Part shown: positions 45,958 to 55,596 of the stretch, piece after piece
How positions within the stretch are numbered: the stretch's first letter is position 1
Layout: every line of letters starts with the position of its first letter
From: an uncultured Streptococcus sp.
Lineage (GTDB): Bacteria; Bacillota; Bacilli; Lactobacillales; Streptococcaceae
Assembly: GCA_934196125.1 (NCBI GenBank)
Contig: CAKPVT010000003.1
Coordinates: forward strand, 1 to 64,000
Reading direction: 5' to 3'
Length of the DNA: 64,000 nucleotides
Notes under the pieces: model-generated
Told to the model about the DNA's origin: nothing
Databases searched by the model: none
The model's input: the letters and a program-made list of their open reading frames with translations, nothing else
Program-made: the position numbers and the translations under genes

Positions 45958-46430
45958 GTGGTTAGAGTCTCCTACAAATCGTCTAATAGCGATATAACAT
46001 CTTACGATGATATCGGTGGTCATTCAACACAAGTTGTTCAAGGAACGACAACCGCTACTTAATTGGAAAATACAATGAAGAAAATGCAGACAATACTGTT
46101 GACATCAATTATACAAATGAAAACATCACTCAAATCTTGACAAATCTAAATGATGTCAAATATGATTTCAAGATTTTTGATGCCCCAACTGTTAATTCTG
46201 TCATTAAGAATCAATGTTTGGATAATTTGAAAACCATTGATTTGGAATCAGAAGAGCAACCATACATCTATTTCATCTTTGGACAAGACCAAGAAGATTT
46301 ACAAGAATTTGTTAATAAACGTTTGAAAGAATTCCAAGAAGACGGTACATTGACAGAACTTGCTGAAAAATACCTTGGTGGAGATTACACGCCTTCTGCT
46401 GATGATTGGAAAGCTCCAACATCAGATTAA
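45958..46430 (+). pseudogene. C-terminal part of an amino-acid ABC transporter solute-binding protein
   Basis: The first part reads YKSSNSDITSYDDIGGHSTQ, then a TAA where a glutamine is expected and a one-base deletion near 46068. The frame resumes as YNEENADNTVDINYTNENIT and runs to ELAEKYLGGDYTPSADDWKA. This is the second lobe of a cystine/polar-amino-acid binding protein. The signal peptide and first lobe are missing. Confidence 0.7.
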
Positions 46431-46441
46431 AAAGTGTGGGT

Positions 46442-46458
46442 TATAGTTTTAAACTATA
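46442..46458. promoter_or_regulatory. MET-box (MtaR/MetR-type site) upstream of the methionine transporter
   Basis: The perfect 17-bp palindrome TATAGTTTTAAACTATA matches the streptococcal MET-box described by comparative genomics (TATAGTTtnaAACTATA), bound by the LysR-type MtaR/MetR regulator. It lies 85 bp before the first gene of the uptake operon. Confidence 0.85.
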
Positions 46459-46543
46459 AGAAAACCTTATTAATAACAATTTGAAAACTAGGATCAAATA
46501 GGATAAAATAAAAACGCTTATTAAAATGAAAGAGGACATATCT

Positions 46544-47443
46544 ATGAAATTGAAAAAATTATTTGGATTAGCTAGTGTAGCTTTGACGTCAACTGTTTTG
46601 TTGGCAGCGTGTGGAGGTTCTTCAAGTTCATCATCTTCTGATGATAAAACACTTAAAGTTGGTGTCATGACTCTAGATGCTGCAACAGAACCACTTTGGG
46701 ATAAAGTTGAAGAATTGGCCGAAGAAAAAGGTGTTAAGATTGAACTTGTTGAATTTACAGACTACAATCAACCAAACGAAGCCCTTCAAAATGGTGAAAT
46801 TGATGTCAATGCTTTTCAACACAAATATTTCTTGAGCAACTGGAATTCTGAAAATGATGGAACTTTGGTAGAAGTTGCTGATACGCTTCTTAGCCCAATT
46901 CGTCTCTTCTCAGGAGCTGACAGCGACGGCGATGCAAAATACACTGACGTTAGTGATATTCCAGATAAAGGAACTATTTCAATTCCTAATGACGCTTCAA
47001 ATGAAAGCCGTGCCCTCTACCTTCTTCAATCTGCAGGTTTGATTGAATTAGATGTTTCTGGTGATGAATTGGCTACAATTAAAAACATTTCATCAAATCC
47101 GAAAAACTTAGATATTAAAGAAGTTGATGCTGCTCAAACTGCTTCTACTTTGACATCAGTTGATGCTGCAGTTATTAACAACTCTTATGCTCAAACTGCT
47201 GATGTTGACTATGACACAACACTTTATAAAGAGGTTGTTGATGAAAATTCAAATCAATGGATTAACGTTATTGTAGCCCAAAAAGGTTGGAAAAAATCAG
47301 ATAAAGCTGATGCTATTAAGACTTTAGTTTCTGTTTACCAAACAGATGAAGTCGGGAAAATCATCGAAGAAGCTTCAGACGGTGCTGATATTCCTGCATG
47401 GGATGGCGCAACAACATCTTCATCATCTTCTGATGACGATTAA
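46544..47443 (+). CDS. metQ: Methionine-binding lipoprotein, NlpA/MetQ family
   Basis: 299 residues from ATG 46544 behind AAGAGGA. A lipoprotein signal peptide ends in TVLLAACGG, so the cysteine is acylated. The mature part shows KVGVMTLDAATEPLWDKVEE, NQPNEALQNGEIDVNAFQHK and AAVINNSYAQTADVD, typical of D/L-methionine receptors. Serine/aspartate runs flank the domain at both ends (SSSSSSDD near the N-terminus, SSSSSDDD at the C-terminus). It corresponds to AtmB of S. mutans. Confidence 0.92.
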   Translation: MKLKKLFGLASVALTSTVLLAACGGSSSSSSSDDKTLKVGVMTLDAATEPLWDKVEELAEEKGVKIELVEFTDYNQPNEALQNGEIDVNAFQHKYFLSNWNSENDGTLVEVADTLLSPIRLFSGADSDGDAKYTDVSDIPDKGTISIPNDASNESRALYLLQSAGLIELDVSGDELATIKNISSNPKNLDIKEVDAAQTASTLTSVDAAVINNSYAQTADVDYDTTLYKEVVDENSNQWINVIVAQKGWKKSDKADAIKTLVSVYQTDEVGKIIEEASDGADIPAWDGATTSSSSSDDD

Positions 47444-47468
47444 TATAGCCTATTGAAAATGAAAAAAT

Positions 47469-47494
47469 TAGGGGCTGGGATAACTTCCCAGTCT
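47469..47494 (+). terminator. Partial terminator between metQ and the peptidase gene
   Basis: GGGGCTGGGA pairs with TCCCAGTCTC with wobble pairs. Its weak T tail suggests it lowers rather than blocks read-through, raising the binding protein above the transporter. Confidence 0.45.
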
Positions 47495-47653
47495 CTAAAT
47501 CATTATTTCGTATTTTATGGAGAGTTAATAACTTCTAAATTGCTTCTTTGTTAGGAGTGGATTTTAAAATAATTAGCAATATGGTAGAATAGTAACTTGG
47601 AGAGTTTTCAAAACTGTGCTACCGATGTGTTTTGAATTTTGAGAGGTTGAAAA

Positions 47654-49036
47654 ATGGTAGTAAGTGATAATAATCAGTTGCAGAAGTTTGAAAATGATGA
47701 CGTTGCTCAATATTATTTTGAGATTTTACGTCAGTTAATTGCTAAAAAATCGATTTTTGCACAGCAGATTGGGTTAGCAGAAGTAGCAAATTATCTAGGC
47801 GATATTTTCACTGAAGCTGGTGCTGAAGTGATAATTGATGATACTTGTACGGCGCCGTTTGTTTTGGCACGTTTTAAGAGCAATAGACCTGATGCTCAGA
47901 CGATTATTTTTTACAACCATTATGATACTGTGCCAGCTGATGATGACCAGCCTTGGTCGTCAAATCCTTTTGAATTAACCGTCCGTGATGGCTACATGTA
48001 TGGACGTGGTGTTGATGACGATAAAGGGCATATCACAGCACGCTTGACAGCCGTTCAGAAGTATCGCCGTGAGTTTGGAGATTTTCCAGTTAACATTATA
48101 TTTATTATGGAAGGTTCGGAAGAATCAGCTTCTGTGGGTCTTGAAACCTATCTTGAAAAATACGCTGATGAGCTCCGTGGCGCGGATTTATTGGTGTGGG
48201 AGCAAGGTATTTCAAATGCCAAAGGTCAGATTGAAATTTCTGGTGGAACAAAAGGTATTGTCACCTTTGATATGATTGTTGATTCTGCTAAGGTTGATAT
48301 TCATTCGAAATTTGGTGCGGTCATTGAGTCAGCATCATGGTATTTGCTTAATGCGATTGCTAGCCTTCGTGATGAAACTGGTCGCATTTTGGTTGACGGG
48401 ATTTATGACCAAGTCATTGAGCCAAGTGAGCGTGAATTGTCACTTATCCTAGAACATGCCAATCTTGATGCCGATAACCTAAAAACACTATATGGTTTGA
48501 ATTTGCCAATGTTGACAAGGGATAAGGAAAAGTTAGTTCGAACGCTTTTCTTTGAACCAGCTATCACGATTGAAGGAATTTCGACAGGCTATCAAGGTCA
48601 AGGTGTCAAAACGATTCTACCAGCTAAAGCTCAGGCTAAAATGGAAGTTCGTTTGGTTCCTGGACTTGAGTCAAAAGATGTTCTTCAGAAGATTGAACAA
48701 CATTTGCAACAACATGGCTTTGAACAGGTGGAGTTGATTTACACATTGGGCGAACAGGCTTATCGTAGTGATATGTCCGCCCTGGCGATTCTCAATGTGA
48801 TTGAGATTGCAAAGGCATTTTCACCAAATGGTGTTTCAGTTTTGCCGACGACTGCTGGTACTGGACCAATGCACCAATTCTTTGAAGCATTAGAAGTTCC
48901 GATTGCTTCTTTTGGTATTGGCAATCCAAACAGCCGTGACCATGCTGGAGATGAAAATGTTAATTTGGCGGATTATTACACCCACATTGAGATGATTGAG
49001 GAGTTGATTAAGAGTTATGACAAAATCGATTATTAA
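47654..49036 (+). CDS. M20-family metallopeptidase of the methionine uptake operon
   Basis: 460 residues. The metal-binding motif [20 protein letters not shown] and [12 protein letters not shown], with [15 protein letters not shown] near residue 155, place it in the M20 dipeptidase/deacetylase family. Similar genes lie between the binding protein and ATPase genes of atm/met transporters in other streptococci. It might release methionine from peptides or N-acyl forms. It overlaps metN by 20 bp. Confidence 0.85.
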   Translation: MVVSDNNQLQKFENDDVAQYYFEILRQLIAKKSIFAQQIGLAEVANYLGDIFTEAGAEVIIDDTCTAPFVLARFKSNRPDAQTIIFYNHYDTVPADDDQPWSSNPFELTVRDGYMYGRGVDDDKGHITARLTAVQKYRREFGDFPVNIIFIMEGSEESASVGLETYLEKYADELRGADLLVWEQGISNAKGQIEISGGTKGIVTFDMIVDSAKVDIHSKFGAVIESASWYLLNAIASLRDETGRILVDGIYDQVIEPSERELSLILEHANLDADNLKTLYGLNLPMLTRDKEKLVRTLFFEPAITIEGISTGYQGQGVKTILPAKAQAKMEVRLVPGLESKDVLQKIEQHLQQHGFEQVELIYTLGEQAYRSDMSALAILNVIEIAKAFSPNGVSVLPTTAGTGPMHQFFEALEVPIASFGIGNPNSRDHAGDENVNLADYYTHIEMIEELIKSYDKIDY

Positions 49037-50081
49037 TTTAGAACATATTGACATTACGTTTTATCAGAAAAAACGTGAGATAGAAGCGGTAAAAGACGTT
49101 TCTATTACGATTAACAAAGGTGAAATTTATGGAATCGTTGGTTATTCTGGAGCAGGAAAATCAACCTTAGTTCGTACGATTAACCTATTACAGGCACCAA
49201 CTTCTGGAAAAATTACGATTGGTGATGATGTGACATTTGACAACGGTAAAGTGCAGTTAAAAGGTGCAGCTTTACGTCAAAAACGTCAAAAAATTGGGAT
49301 GATTTTCCAACATTTTAATTTAATGGCACAAAAAACAGCGCGCCAAAATGTGGCTTTTGCGCTTCGCCATTCAAAATTATCAAAAGAAGAAAAAGACAAA
49401 AAAGTTGCTGATTTGCTTGAATTAGTAGGCTTGTCAGATCGTGCTGAAAATTATCCTGTTCAATTATCAGGTGGACAAAAGCAACGTGTTGCGATTGCGC
49501 GTGCTCTTGCCAATGACCCAGAAATCTTGATTTCTGATGAATCAACATCTGCCCTCGATCCTAAAACAACAAAACAAATTTGGGCTTTATTGCAAGATTT
49601 GAATCAAAAACTTGGTTTGACTGTGGTTATGATTACACACGAAATGCAAATTGTCAAAGATATCTGTCACCGTGTTGCTGTTATGCAAAATGGGCACTTG
49701 ATTGAAGAAGGTTCTGTATTGGACATTTTCTCAAATCCAAAAGAACCATTGACGCAAGAATTTATCAAAACAGCTACTGGTATTGATGAAGCCTTGGTTA
49801 AAATTGAAAAGCAAGCTCTTGTGCAACAGTTGTCAAAAGACGATTTGCTTGTTCAATTGAAATACGCAGGAACATCAACAGATGAGCCTATTTTAAATCA
49901 GATTTACAAACAATTTGAAGTAACAGCGAATATCCTTTATGGAAATATTGAAATTCTAGATGATACACCAGTTGGTGAAATGATTGTTGTTCTATCTGGT
50001 GAAGCTGATGCGCTTGCTGCTGCCCAAACAGCTATTCTTGAAGCTGGAATTGAATTAATTGTATTGAAACGAGGTGCCTAA
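49017..50081 (+). CDS. metN: Methionine ABC transporter ATPase
   Basis: 354 residues. Walker A is [13 protein letters not shown], the signature [18 protein letters not shown], and Walker [16 protein letters not shown]-terminal NIL domain (about 265-354) is the methionine-sensing ACT-like fold found only in MetN-type ATPases. It overlaps the peptidase gene and abuts metI (TAA followed by ATG). Confidence 0.95.
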   Translation: MTKSIINLEHIDITFYQKKREIEAVKDVSITINKGEIYGIVGYSGAGKSTLVRTINLLQAPTSGKITIGDDVTFDNGKVQLKGAALRQKRQKIGMIFQHFNLMAQKTARQNVAFALRHSKLSKEEKDKKVADLLELVGLSDRAENYPVQLSGGQKQRVAIARALANDPEILISDESTSALDPKTTKQIWALLQDLNQKLGLTVVMITHEMQIVKDICHRVAVMQNGHLIEEGSVLDIFSNPKEPLTQEFIKTATGIDEALVKIEKQALVQQLSKDDLLVQLKYAGTSTDEPILNQIYKQFEVTANILYGNIEILDDTPVGEMIVVLSGEADALAAAQTAILEAGIELIVLKRGA

Positions 50082-50774
50082 ATGATTGAATGGATTGAGA
50101 CAAATTTACCAAATGTTTACCGCATTGGTTGGGAAGGAACGAATTCTTGGTCAGATGCCTTCTCAGCAACGCTTTATATGACTGGCTGGTCATTTGTGAT
50201 TGGTGGTATTTTAGGGCTTTTAATGGGATTATTTTTAGTTCTAACTGGACCAAATGGTGTGCTTAGCAATCGTATTGGGTTTAAAATTTTAGATATTTTC
50301 ACGTCAATTGTTCGTGCCATTCCTTTCATCATTTTGTTGGCTATTTTGAAAGGTTTCACCTATGCTATCGTTGGAACCAACCTAGGTCGAACAGCGGCGC
50401 TAATTCCGCTATCAGCAGCGACATTTGCCTTCTATGCTCGTCAGGTTCAAGTTGTCTTTTCAGAAATGGATAGAGGTGTTATTGAAGCCGCACAAGCTTC
50501 AGGAGCTACCCTTTGGGATATTATCAAAATTTACCTTAGCGAAGGTTTGCCAGAACTTATCCGTGTCTCAACAGTAACGCTCATCTCACTTATCGGTGAA
50601 ACAACTATGGCGGGTGCGATTGGAGCAGGTGGTCTTGGTTATATTGCCATTTACTACGGTTATAACCGCTCAGCAACAGATGTCACTATCGTTGCAACAA
50701 TCTGTATCCTTATCCTAGTCTTTATTATCCAATTTATCGGAGACTTCCTGACTAAAAAACTAAGTCATAAATAG
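50082..50774 (+). CDS. metI: Methionine ABC transporter permease
   Basis: 230 residues with five or six membrane helices and the EAA coupling loop (DRGVIEAAQASGATLWDIIK) that binds MetN. It ends TIGDFLTKKL-like. It completes metQ-M20-metN-metI. A terminator follows immediately. Confidence 0.95.
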   Translation: MIEWIETNLPNVYRIGWEGTNSWSDAFSATLYMTGWSFVIGGILGLLMGLFLVLTGPNGVLSNRIGFKILDIFTSIVRAIPFIILLAILKGFTYAIVGTNLGRTAALIPLSAATFAFYARQVQVVFSEMDRGVIEAAQASGATLWDIIKIYLSEGLPELIRVSTVTLISLIGETTMAGAIGAGGLGYIAIYYGYNRSATDVTIVATICILILVFIIQFIGDFLTKKLSHK

Positions 50775-50778
50775 AAAA

Positions 50779-50806
50779 AAGTACTTCTGTGAAAACAGAG
50801 GTGCTT
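50779..50806 (+). terminator. Terminator of the methionine operon
   Basis: AAGTACTTCTGT (50779-50790) pairs with ACAGAGGTGCTT (50795-50806), allowing two mismatches. The right arm overlaps the minus-strand stop of the next remnant. Confidence 0.55.
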
Positions 50807-50928
50807 AATGATTATTTTGTGCTATTTTATTGTCCATGTCTGTAATGAGACTAGCAAGAGTGATGTTCTCGAGAGAAGCTTTAAAATTTTCTTGAACCTC
50901 ATCAATACGTGGTTGTAAAATGGAGTTC
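50805..50928 (-). pseudogene. C-terminal remnant of an Rrf2-type regulator
   Basis: The minus-strand frame encodes NSILQPRIDEVQENFKASLE and NITLASLITDMDNKIAQNNH, resembling the C-terminal dimer helix of Rrf2 regulators. The N-terminal helix-turn-helix is absent. It abuts a plus-strand reductase remnant at about 50930, so a divergent regulator-target pair probably collapsed by deletion. Confidence 0.5.
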
Positions 50929-50929
50929 T

Positions 50930-51142
50930 TGAGGTGCTTTTGTCAAATGGACATTTGTTAGCCCAGCAGATTTGCAAGCTGACGGTAACCGTACAGGGCA
51001 ATATATTCTTGCTGGTGAAGAATTAACCACAAACGATAAGGGTGAAAGTATTATCAGCTATGCAGACTATGCTATTGGCTTTGTTGATGAAATTGAAAAT
51101 AGCAAACACATCAAAGAACGCATCAGTTTACTTGGAAAATAA
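50930..51142 (+). pseudogene. C-terminal remnant of an NAD(P)H-binding flavin reductase-like protein
   Basis: 70 codons: GAFVKWTFVSPADLQADGNR, TGQYILAGEELTTNDKGES and IISYADYAIGFVDEIE. WTFVSPA with RTG-Y-LAG and ISY-DYA is the C-terminal pattern of YwnB/NAD(P)-binding atypical SDR proteins. The Rossmann N-terminus is missing. In Firmicutes such genes lie divergent from Rrf2 regulators, which fits the fragment on its left. Confidence 0.65.
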
Positions 51143-51201
51143 GATAAAATAACACACCAAACTCATTTGAGCTTGGTGGGGTTTGTTAGTCATCATATTA
51201 T

Positions 51202-52575
51202 CTACGCTTTTTTGACTTTTGTGATAAATATGCTAAGAATGAAGCCGACGAGGGCAAAGCTAATCCACCCCATTGAGAATTGTCCGAATGGAACAATTGT
51301 TGTGAAGAATTCAACGAGGCTTGTTGGAATTCTAAATAAGCCAGTCATTGTAGATAATGTTGAAAAGGCATCATAAAGTGCTGGAATGGCGGTGAAACCA
51401 ATGGTTAAGCGATAAACAATTGGACTATTATTGAAGAATTTAGCAAGGAGTACCAAAAGTACAATCACGACTGTAAGTGGATAGAGAAGGTAAAGAACTG
51501 GCAATGACCATTTAATCAACTCAGAAAGACCACCAAAGTAGAAGAATAAGGCAATCAAGGTAAAGATACTTGCCCAAGCAACGTGAGATAGTTTTGGTTG
51601 TAGTTTGTGGAAATATTCCGCGCAGGCTGTGATTAGCCCTGTTGCTGTTGTTAAACAAGCAAGGAAAATCGCTGCCGCAAGAACTGCTCGTCCAATGCTT
51701 CCAAGATAGAAATAAGCTGCTTGTCCCAGAACATTTCCGCCATCGATAGCAGCGCCATTAAATGTAAATTGTCCGTTAGTAAATGTAAATAAGCTTTGTG
51801 ATGTTGCGCCGATACGAGCCACAAAAATGTAAATAAGCGCAAGCAATACGGTTGCAATGATACCAGATTTGAAGGTCAAAAGAGCGACTTCTGACTGATT
51901 TTTGGCACCGTGTTGTTTACTAGCATCGATAACGATAATGGCAAAAGCAAGGGAAGCAAGAGCGTCCATTGTACCATATCCTTGAATGAGCCCCGCAACA
52001 AAAGGCACGTCTTTAAAGGCATTACTAATATCATTAGCGGCGTTATAAGCAGTACCAATGTTACCAGCTGGTTTGATAAAGGAAGCAATCACCAAGATTG
52101 CAAGAATGATAAGAAGGGCAGGTGTCAAATATTTCCCAATACGGTCAGCAATCTTGCTTGGTTTAATGGCTAAAATGTAAGAAAGACCAAAAAAGAGCAA
52201 ACCGTAAGCAATTTTTACGCCAATGCTATCACCTAAAATTGGTTGGATCCCAATCGAAAATGACGTAGCACCTGTCCTTGGAATCGCAAAGAAAGGTCCA
52301 ATTGACAAATAGAGGGCAATTGAAAATAACAAGGCATAATGGCGTGAAACAGGGCGTGCAAAATCCTCGACGTCGCTAGCACCAGAATAAGCAACAGCAA
52401 CGACTCCAAGCAATGGCAGGGTGACGCCTGTCAAGCAGAAGCCAAGAATAGCCAAGGCTAAGTTACTTCCAGAATATATGCCTAAAAAGGCAGGGTAAAT
52501 AAGGTTACCCGCTCCAAAAAATAGAGCAAATAACATGAAACCGATAATGACATAAATATTTTTAAATGGTTTCAT
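51202..52575 (-). CDS. brnQ: Branched-chain amino acid:cation symporter BrnQ
   Basis: 457 residues from ATG 52575 behind AGGAGG; an upstream in-frame TTG at 52638 has no ribosome site. About twelve membrane helices. It begins MKPFKNIYVIIGFMLFALFF with GAGNLIYPAFLG, the LIVCS family signature. It imports leucine, isoleucine and valine, the CodY effectors, so it ties into the codY circuit earlier in the window, though no clear CodY-box is seen upstream. Confidence 0.94.
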   Translation of the reverse strand: MKPFKNIYVIIGFMLFALFFGAGNLIYPAFLGIYSGSNLALAILGFCLTGVTLPLLGVVAVAYSGASDVEDFARPVSRHYALLFSIALYLSIGPFFAIPRTGATSFSIGIQPILGDSIGVKIAYGLLFFGLSYILAIKPSKIADRIGKYLTPALLIILAILVIASFIKPAGNIGTAYNAANDISNAFKDVPFVAGLIQGYGTMDALASLAFAIIVIDASKQHGAKNQSEVALLTFKSGIIATVLLALIYIFVARIGATSQSLFTFTNGQFTFNGAAIDGGNVLGQAAYFYLGSIGRAVLAAAIFLACLTTATGLITACAEYFHKLQPKLSHVAWASIFTLIALFFYFGGLSELIKWSLPVLYLLYPLTVVIVLLVLLAKFFNNSPIVYRLTIGFTAIPALYDAFSTLSTMTGLFRIPTSLVEFFTTIVPFGQFSMGWISFALVGFILSIFITKVKKA

Positions 52576-52811
52576 ATGTCCTCCTAATAATGAAAAATGC
52601 TTACAATTACTTTTTAATTGAGTAAAATTGTATGACAATTATTATAGCGAACAGAGAAGCTGTCGTCAATAGAAGAAAAGTTCAAAAATTATAAATAAAT
52701 TCTCATAAAAAACTGACAAGCCGTATCCTAAAACTATAAAATGCGCTAAAGAATGTCATAAAAAGTATCATAAAAAAATTTAAATTGTGAAAAAATTTGG
52801 AAAATAGTTTA

Positions 52812-52878
52812 TTTAAGCGCTTCATTTAACAAATCTTGTGAGAGGATGTTTGACGAAGTGGTAGTTTTGTATTATTAT
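52812..52878 (+). promoter_or_regulatory. sstT promoter with a possible cre site
   Basis: TTGACG (52850-52855), a 17-bp spacer and TATTAT (52873-52878). TTTAAGCGCTTCAT at 52812-52825 resembles a CcpA cre site. The rest of the 333-bp brnQ-sstT gap is AT-rich with no further structure that I can name. Confidence 0.55.
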
Positions 52879-52908
52879 AAAAAAGTTATTACTATATGAG
52901 GAGTTACT

Positions 52909-54135
52909 ATGAGACATTTTATTGGCGTTTGGAATAGAACTAGCCTAATCAAACGCATCATTATCGGAGTTATCCTTGGTTTAATTCTGGGAGTAGCCTT
53001 TCCAAAATTATCAGGAATCGGCATTTTGGGAGATTTATTTGTAGGTGGCCTTAAAGCTGTTGCACCATTATTGGTTTTTGTTTTGGTTGCCAATGCTTTA
53101 TCACAACATGAAAAAGGGCAAAAGACCAATATGTCAACAGTTGTCGGTCTTTACCTTGTTGGGACATTGGCTGCGGCGTTAGTGGCAGTATTAGTTAACT
53201 ACATTTTCCCATTGAAATTGACATTAGACAATGTAGCAGAATCGGATTTATCAGCACTAGAAGGGGTAGCAGAAGTTTTCAAAGATCTCTTGCTCAAAGT
53301 TGTGGATAACCCTGTTAATGCCATCGCATCTGCTAACTATATCGGAGTGCTAGCGTGGGCGGTTGTATTTGGGCTTGCAATGCGCAATGCTAGCCAACAA
53401 ACGAAAGACTTACTACAAACCATGGCAGAAGTAACGTCGCAGGTTGTGCGTTGGATTATTAATTTAGCGCCATTTGGTATTTTAGGTTTGGTCTTTAACA
53501 CCATTTCTGATAATGGTATTGGAATTCTGGCTAATTATGGTTTCTTGATTGTAACTCTAGTTGGAACAATGCTTTTTGTGGCTCTGGTGGTTAATCCATT
53601 AATTGCATTTGTGATGATTCGTCAAAATCCTTACCCACTTGTTCTTCGTTGCTTAAAAGAATCTGGTTTGACAGCCTTCTTTACGCGTAGTTCAGCGGCA
53701 AATATCCCTGTCAATATGAAACTTTGTGAAGATTTAGGTTTGAATAAAGACACTTATTCGGTATCTATTCCTCTCGGAGCAACAATCAATATGGCTGGCG
53801 CAGCGATTACGATTAACGTCCTAACACTTGCTGCGGTTAACACCCTTGGAATTAGTGTTGATTTTCCAACAGCTTTCTTATTGAGTGTGATTTCAGCGGT
53901 ATCTGCTTGTGGTGCTTCTGGTGTGGCAGGGGGGTCTCTCCTATTGATTCCAGTTGCATGTAGCTTATTTGGCATTTCAAATGATATTGCTATGCAAGTT
54001 GTTGGTGTTGGTTTTATTGTTGGTGTTGTCCAAGATTCTTGTGAAACAGCGCTTAACTCATCAACGGACGTTCTTTTTACAGCGGTAGCTGAAAAATCTG
54101 TCTGGGATAAAAACAAAAAAGCAAACCATAGCTAA
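52909..54135 (+). CDS. sstT: Serine/threonine:sodium symporter SstT
   Basis: 408 residues, a DAACS-family symporter with eight helices and two re-entrant loops. Motifs include IAFVM-like loops, [20 protein letters not shown], the [15 protein letters not shown] stretch and [20 protein letters not shown]. It takes up L-serine and L-threonine with sodium. The ATG lies behind TGAGGAG. A terminator follows. Confidence 0.93.
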   Translation: MRHFIGVWNRTSLIKRIIIGVILGLILGVAFPKLSGIGILGDLFVGGLKAVAPLLVFVLVANALSQHEKGQKTNMSTVVGLYLVGTLAAALVAVLVNYIFPLKLTLDNVAESDLSALEGVAEVFKDLLLKVVDNPVNAIASANYIGVLAWAVVFGLAMRNASQQTKDLLQTMAEVTSQVVRWIINLAPFGILGLVFNTISDNGIGILANYGFLIVTLVGTMLFVALVVNPLIAFVMIRQNPYPLVLRCLKESGLTAFFTRSSAANIPVNMKLCEDLGLNKDTYSVSIPLGATINMAGAAITINVLTLAAVNTLGISVDFPTAFLLSVISAVSACGASGVAGGSLLLIPVACSLFGISNDIAMQVVGVGFIVGVVQDSCETALNSSTDVLFTAVAEKSVWDKNKKANHS

Positions 54136-54141
54136 TCACCG

Positions 54142-54170
54142 TAGCTGGGCAAATTGCTCAGCTATTTTTT
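54142..54170 (+). terminator. sstT terminator
   Basis: TAGCTGGGC (54142-54150) pairs with GCTCAGCTA (54156-54164) with one mismatch, then TTTTTTAT. Confidence 0.85.
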
Positions 54171-54231
54171 ATATTAACCCCCTTGCTATAACCTGTATTT
54201 ATAACTAGTTCAAGAAATAAGTTTCTTTAAG

Positions 54232-54728
54232 TTGAACCTTATTTATGATAAAATAAAACAACATCAAAAGGGAGACGTATCTTTAGCAAAAGCAGATGGC
54301 TCATTTGTTTTAGGTACCGATAATTTCAACGGATATATTAAAGGAAATGCGGAGTTACTATCTGCTTCTGGGCATGCTGAATTTGAGTTTGAAAACGATA
54401 GATTCGCTATTGGATTAGGTGGTGAAGCTACTGGTGTTAACGTGTCCTATTCTGCTGGAGTGTCATTTTTAGAATATGATAATGGCGGTGATAAAGGAAA
54501 TCTCTTCGGAATACAGGGAGGACCAAAACTTGATGCAGGAGTTAGTGCAAACTTTTCTTTATCTGGGGAGAAAGCATGAACTTTGGACTGGTTGACATCA
54601 ATGCTGTTAACCTGAAATTAGGGGGCTCACTGGGTGGGTCTTGGATTCGATTTAGATTTAACATTACCAATTCCAACTTGGAATTTTGGCTGGGGGTTAG
54701 CTCATGATAGACAGTATAAAAAGCAAAT
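54232..54728 (+). pseudogene. C-terminal remnant of an LXG-type effector, glycine-rich
   Basis: The frame from 54232 has Gly/Ala/Ser-rich repeats: GDVSLAKADGSFVLGTDNF, LLSASGHAEFEFENDRFAIG and DAGVSANFSLSGEKA. After its stop at 54579 the text continues in other frames as KLGGSLGGS and PIPTWNFGWGLAHD, a common end of streptococcal LXG proteins with pore-forming glycine-rich tails. No LXG domain or start is present. At least two frameshifts separate the parts. Confidence 0.55.
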
Positions 54729-55172
54729 GGTGGTTATTTACTATTTTATCAGGAATTTGTATGTATCTTAATCCTTACTTTGGCTTATTTTCTATTTTTA
54801 TGATAGTTGTTCTATTTTTTGATATTATAATGTTTACAATTATGAAAGGACATTTTTATCTTTTTTCAAAAAAATAGCCGATAAAACAGAACACACAAGA
54901 ATAATTAAGAAAATATTTGATAAGGAGATACTTTTTTTAAAAATTGGAAAATTATTTACCACTATTGTTATGATTTTTGTGATTTTAGTAGTAGTCAAAC
55001 AGAATCTAGATACTCAAAAAATAATGGCTCCATATTATATACCAGTTATACAAACAAACTTTTTTTGCAGATTACTTGTATAATTCTATCTGTAATCTTA
55101 ATAGTATTTTCTTTTATTCTATTTTGTTTTTATGCAGATTCATATAAACAGAAATTGAATGAATTGGTGTAA
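54705..55172 (+). pseudogene. Membrane immunity-like protein broken at three homopolymer runs
   Basis: Parts in order: ATG 54705 (MIDSIK), then KWWLFTILSGICMYLNPYFG and GLFSIFMIVVLFFDIIMF, then KKIADKTEHTRIIKKIFDKE with KLFTTIVMIFVILVVVKQN, then ITCIILSVILIVFSFILFC and QKLNELV. Joined, they give about 150 residues with four membrane helices. Each break falls at a run (A4, T6-A7, T7). It follows an LXG tail directly, the place of a membrane immunity gene such as that guarding against pore-forming TelE-type effectors. Confidence 0.5.
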
Positions 55173-55176
55173 TTAA

Positions 55177-55596
55177 ATGAAAAGATCTCTATTATTATTT
55201 TTCATATTTACAATTACATTATTAATCAATAACAATATAAAATACTATGGATTAATCAGTTTATTCTTGATTCTTCCCTACTTTATTCATACTATAAATC
55301 TATCCATACGTAAAAAGTTAGCAGCTAAAGATAGCTATATAGGACGAGAAGCTAAACGACAATTAGAATTTTTTAGTAGCAAAGTTTATAGAATGCTTAT
55401 ATTAATTCCTACTATCCTTCTCGGAATAATACTATTCATTATGTATACAGTAGTTGTTTTGAACAACTCATTTGAACTACATAATGTAATATTATTATCA
55501 ATAAGTGGTATTCTTTTAATAGGGTTTTTATGGCAGTTTTATTTAGAAATAGAAAAAAATTATGAAAGGATTGGTATTATGGGTTATTTAAAATAG
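55177..55596 (+). CDS. Second membrane immunity-like protein
   Basis: 139 residues with four hydrophobic segments and a basic middle loop (SIRKKLAAKDSYIGREAKRQ). ATG 55177 is 4 bp after the broken gene. Its size and topology repeat that of its neighbour, so it may be a diverged duplicate, as in immunity gene clusters. The frame ends at a junction with ecfT sequence, so its own C-terminus may be altered. Unrecognised at family level. Confidence 0.55.
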   Translation: MKRSLLLFFIFTITLLINNNIKYYGLISLFLILPYFIHTINLSIRKKLAAKDSYIGREAKRQLEFFSSKVYRMLILIPTILLGIILFIMYTVVVLNNSFELHNVILLSISGILLIGFLWQFYLEIEKNYERIGIMGYLK

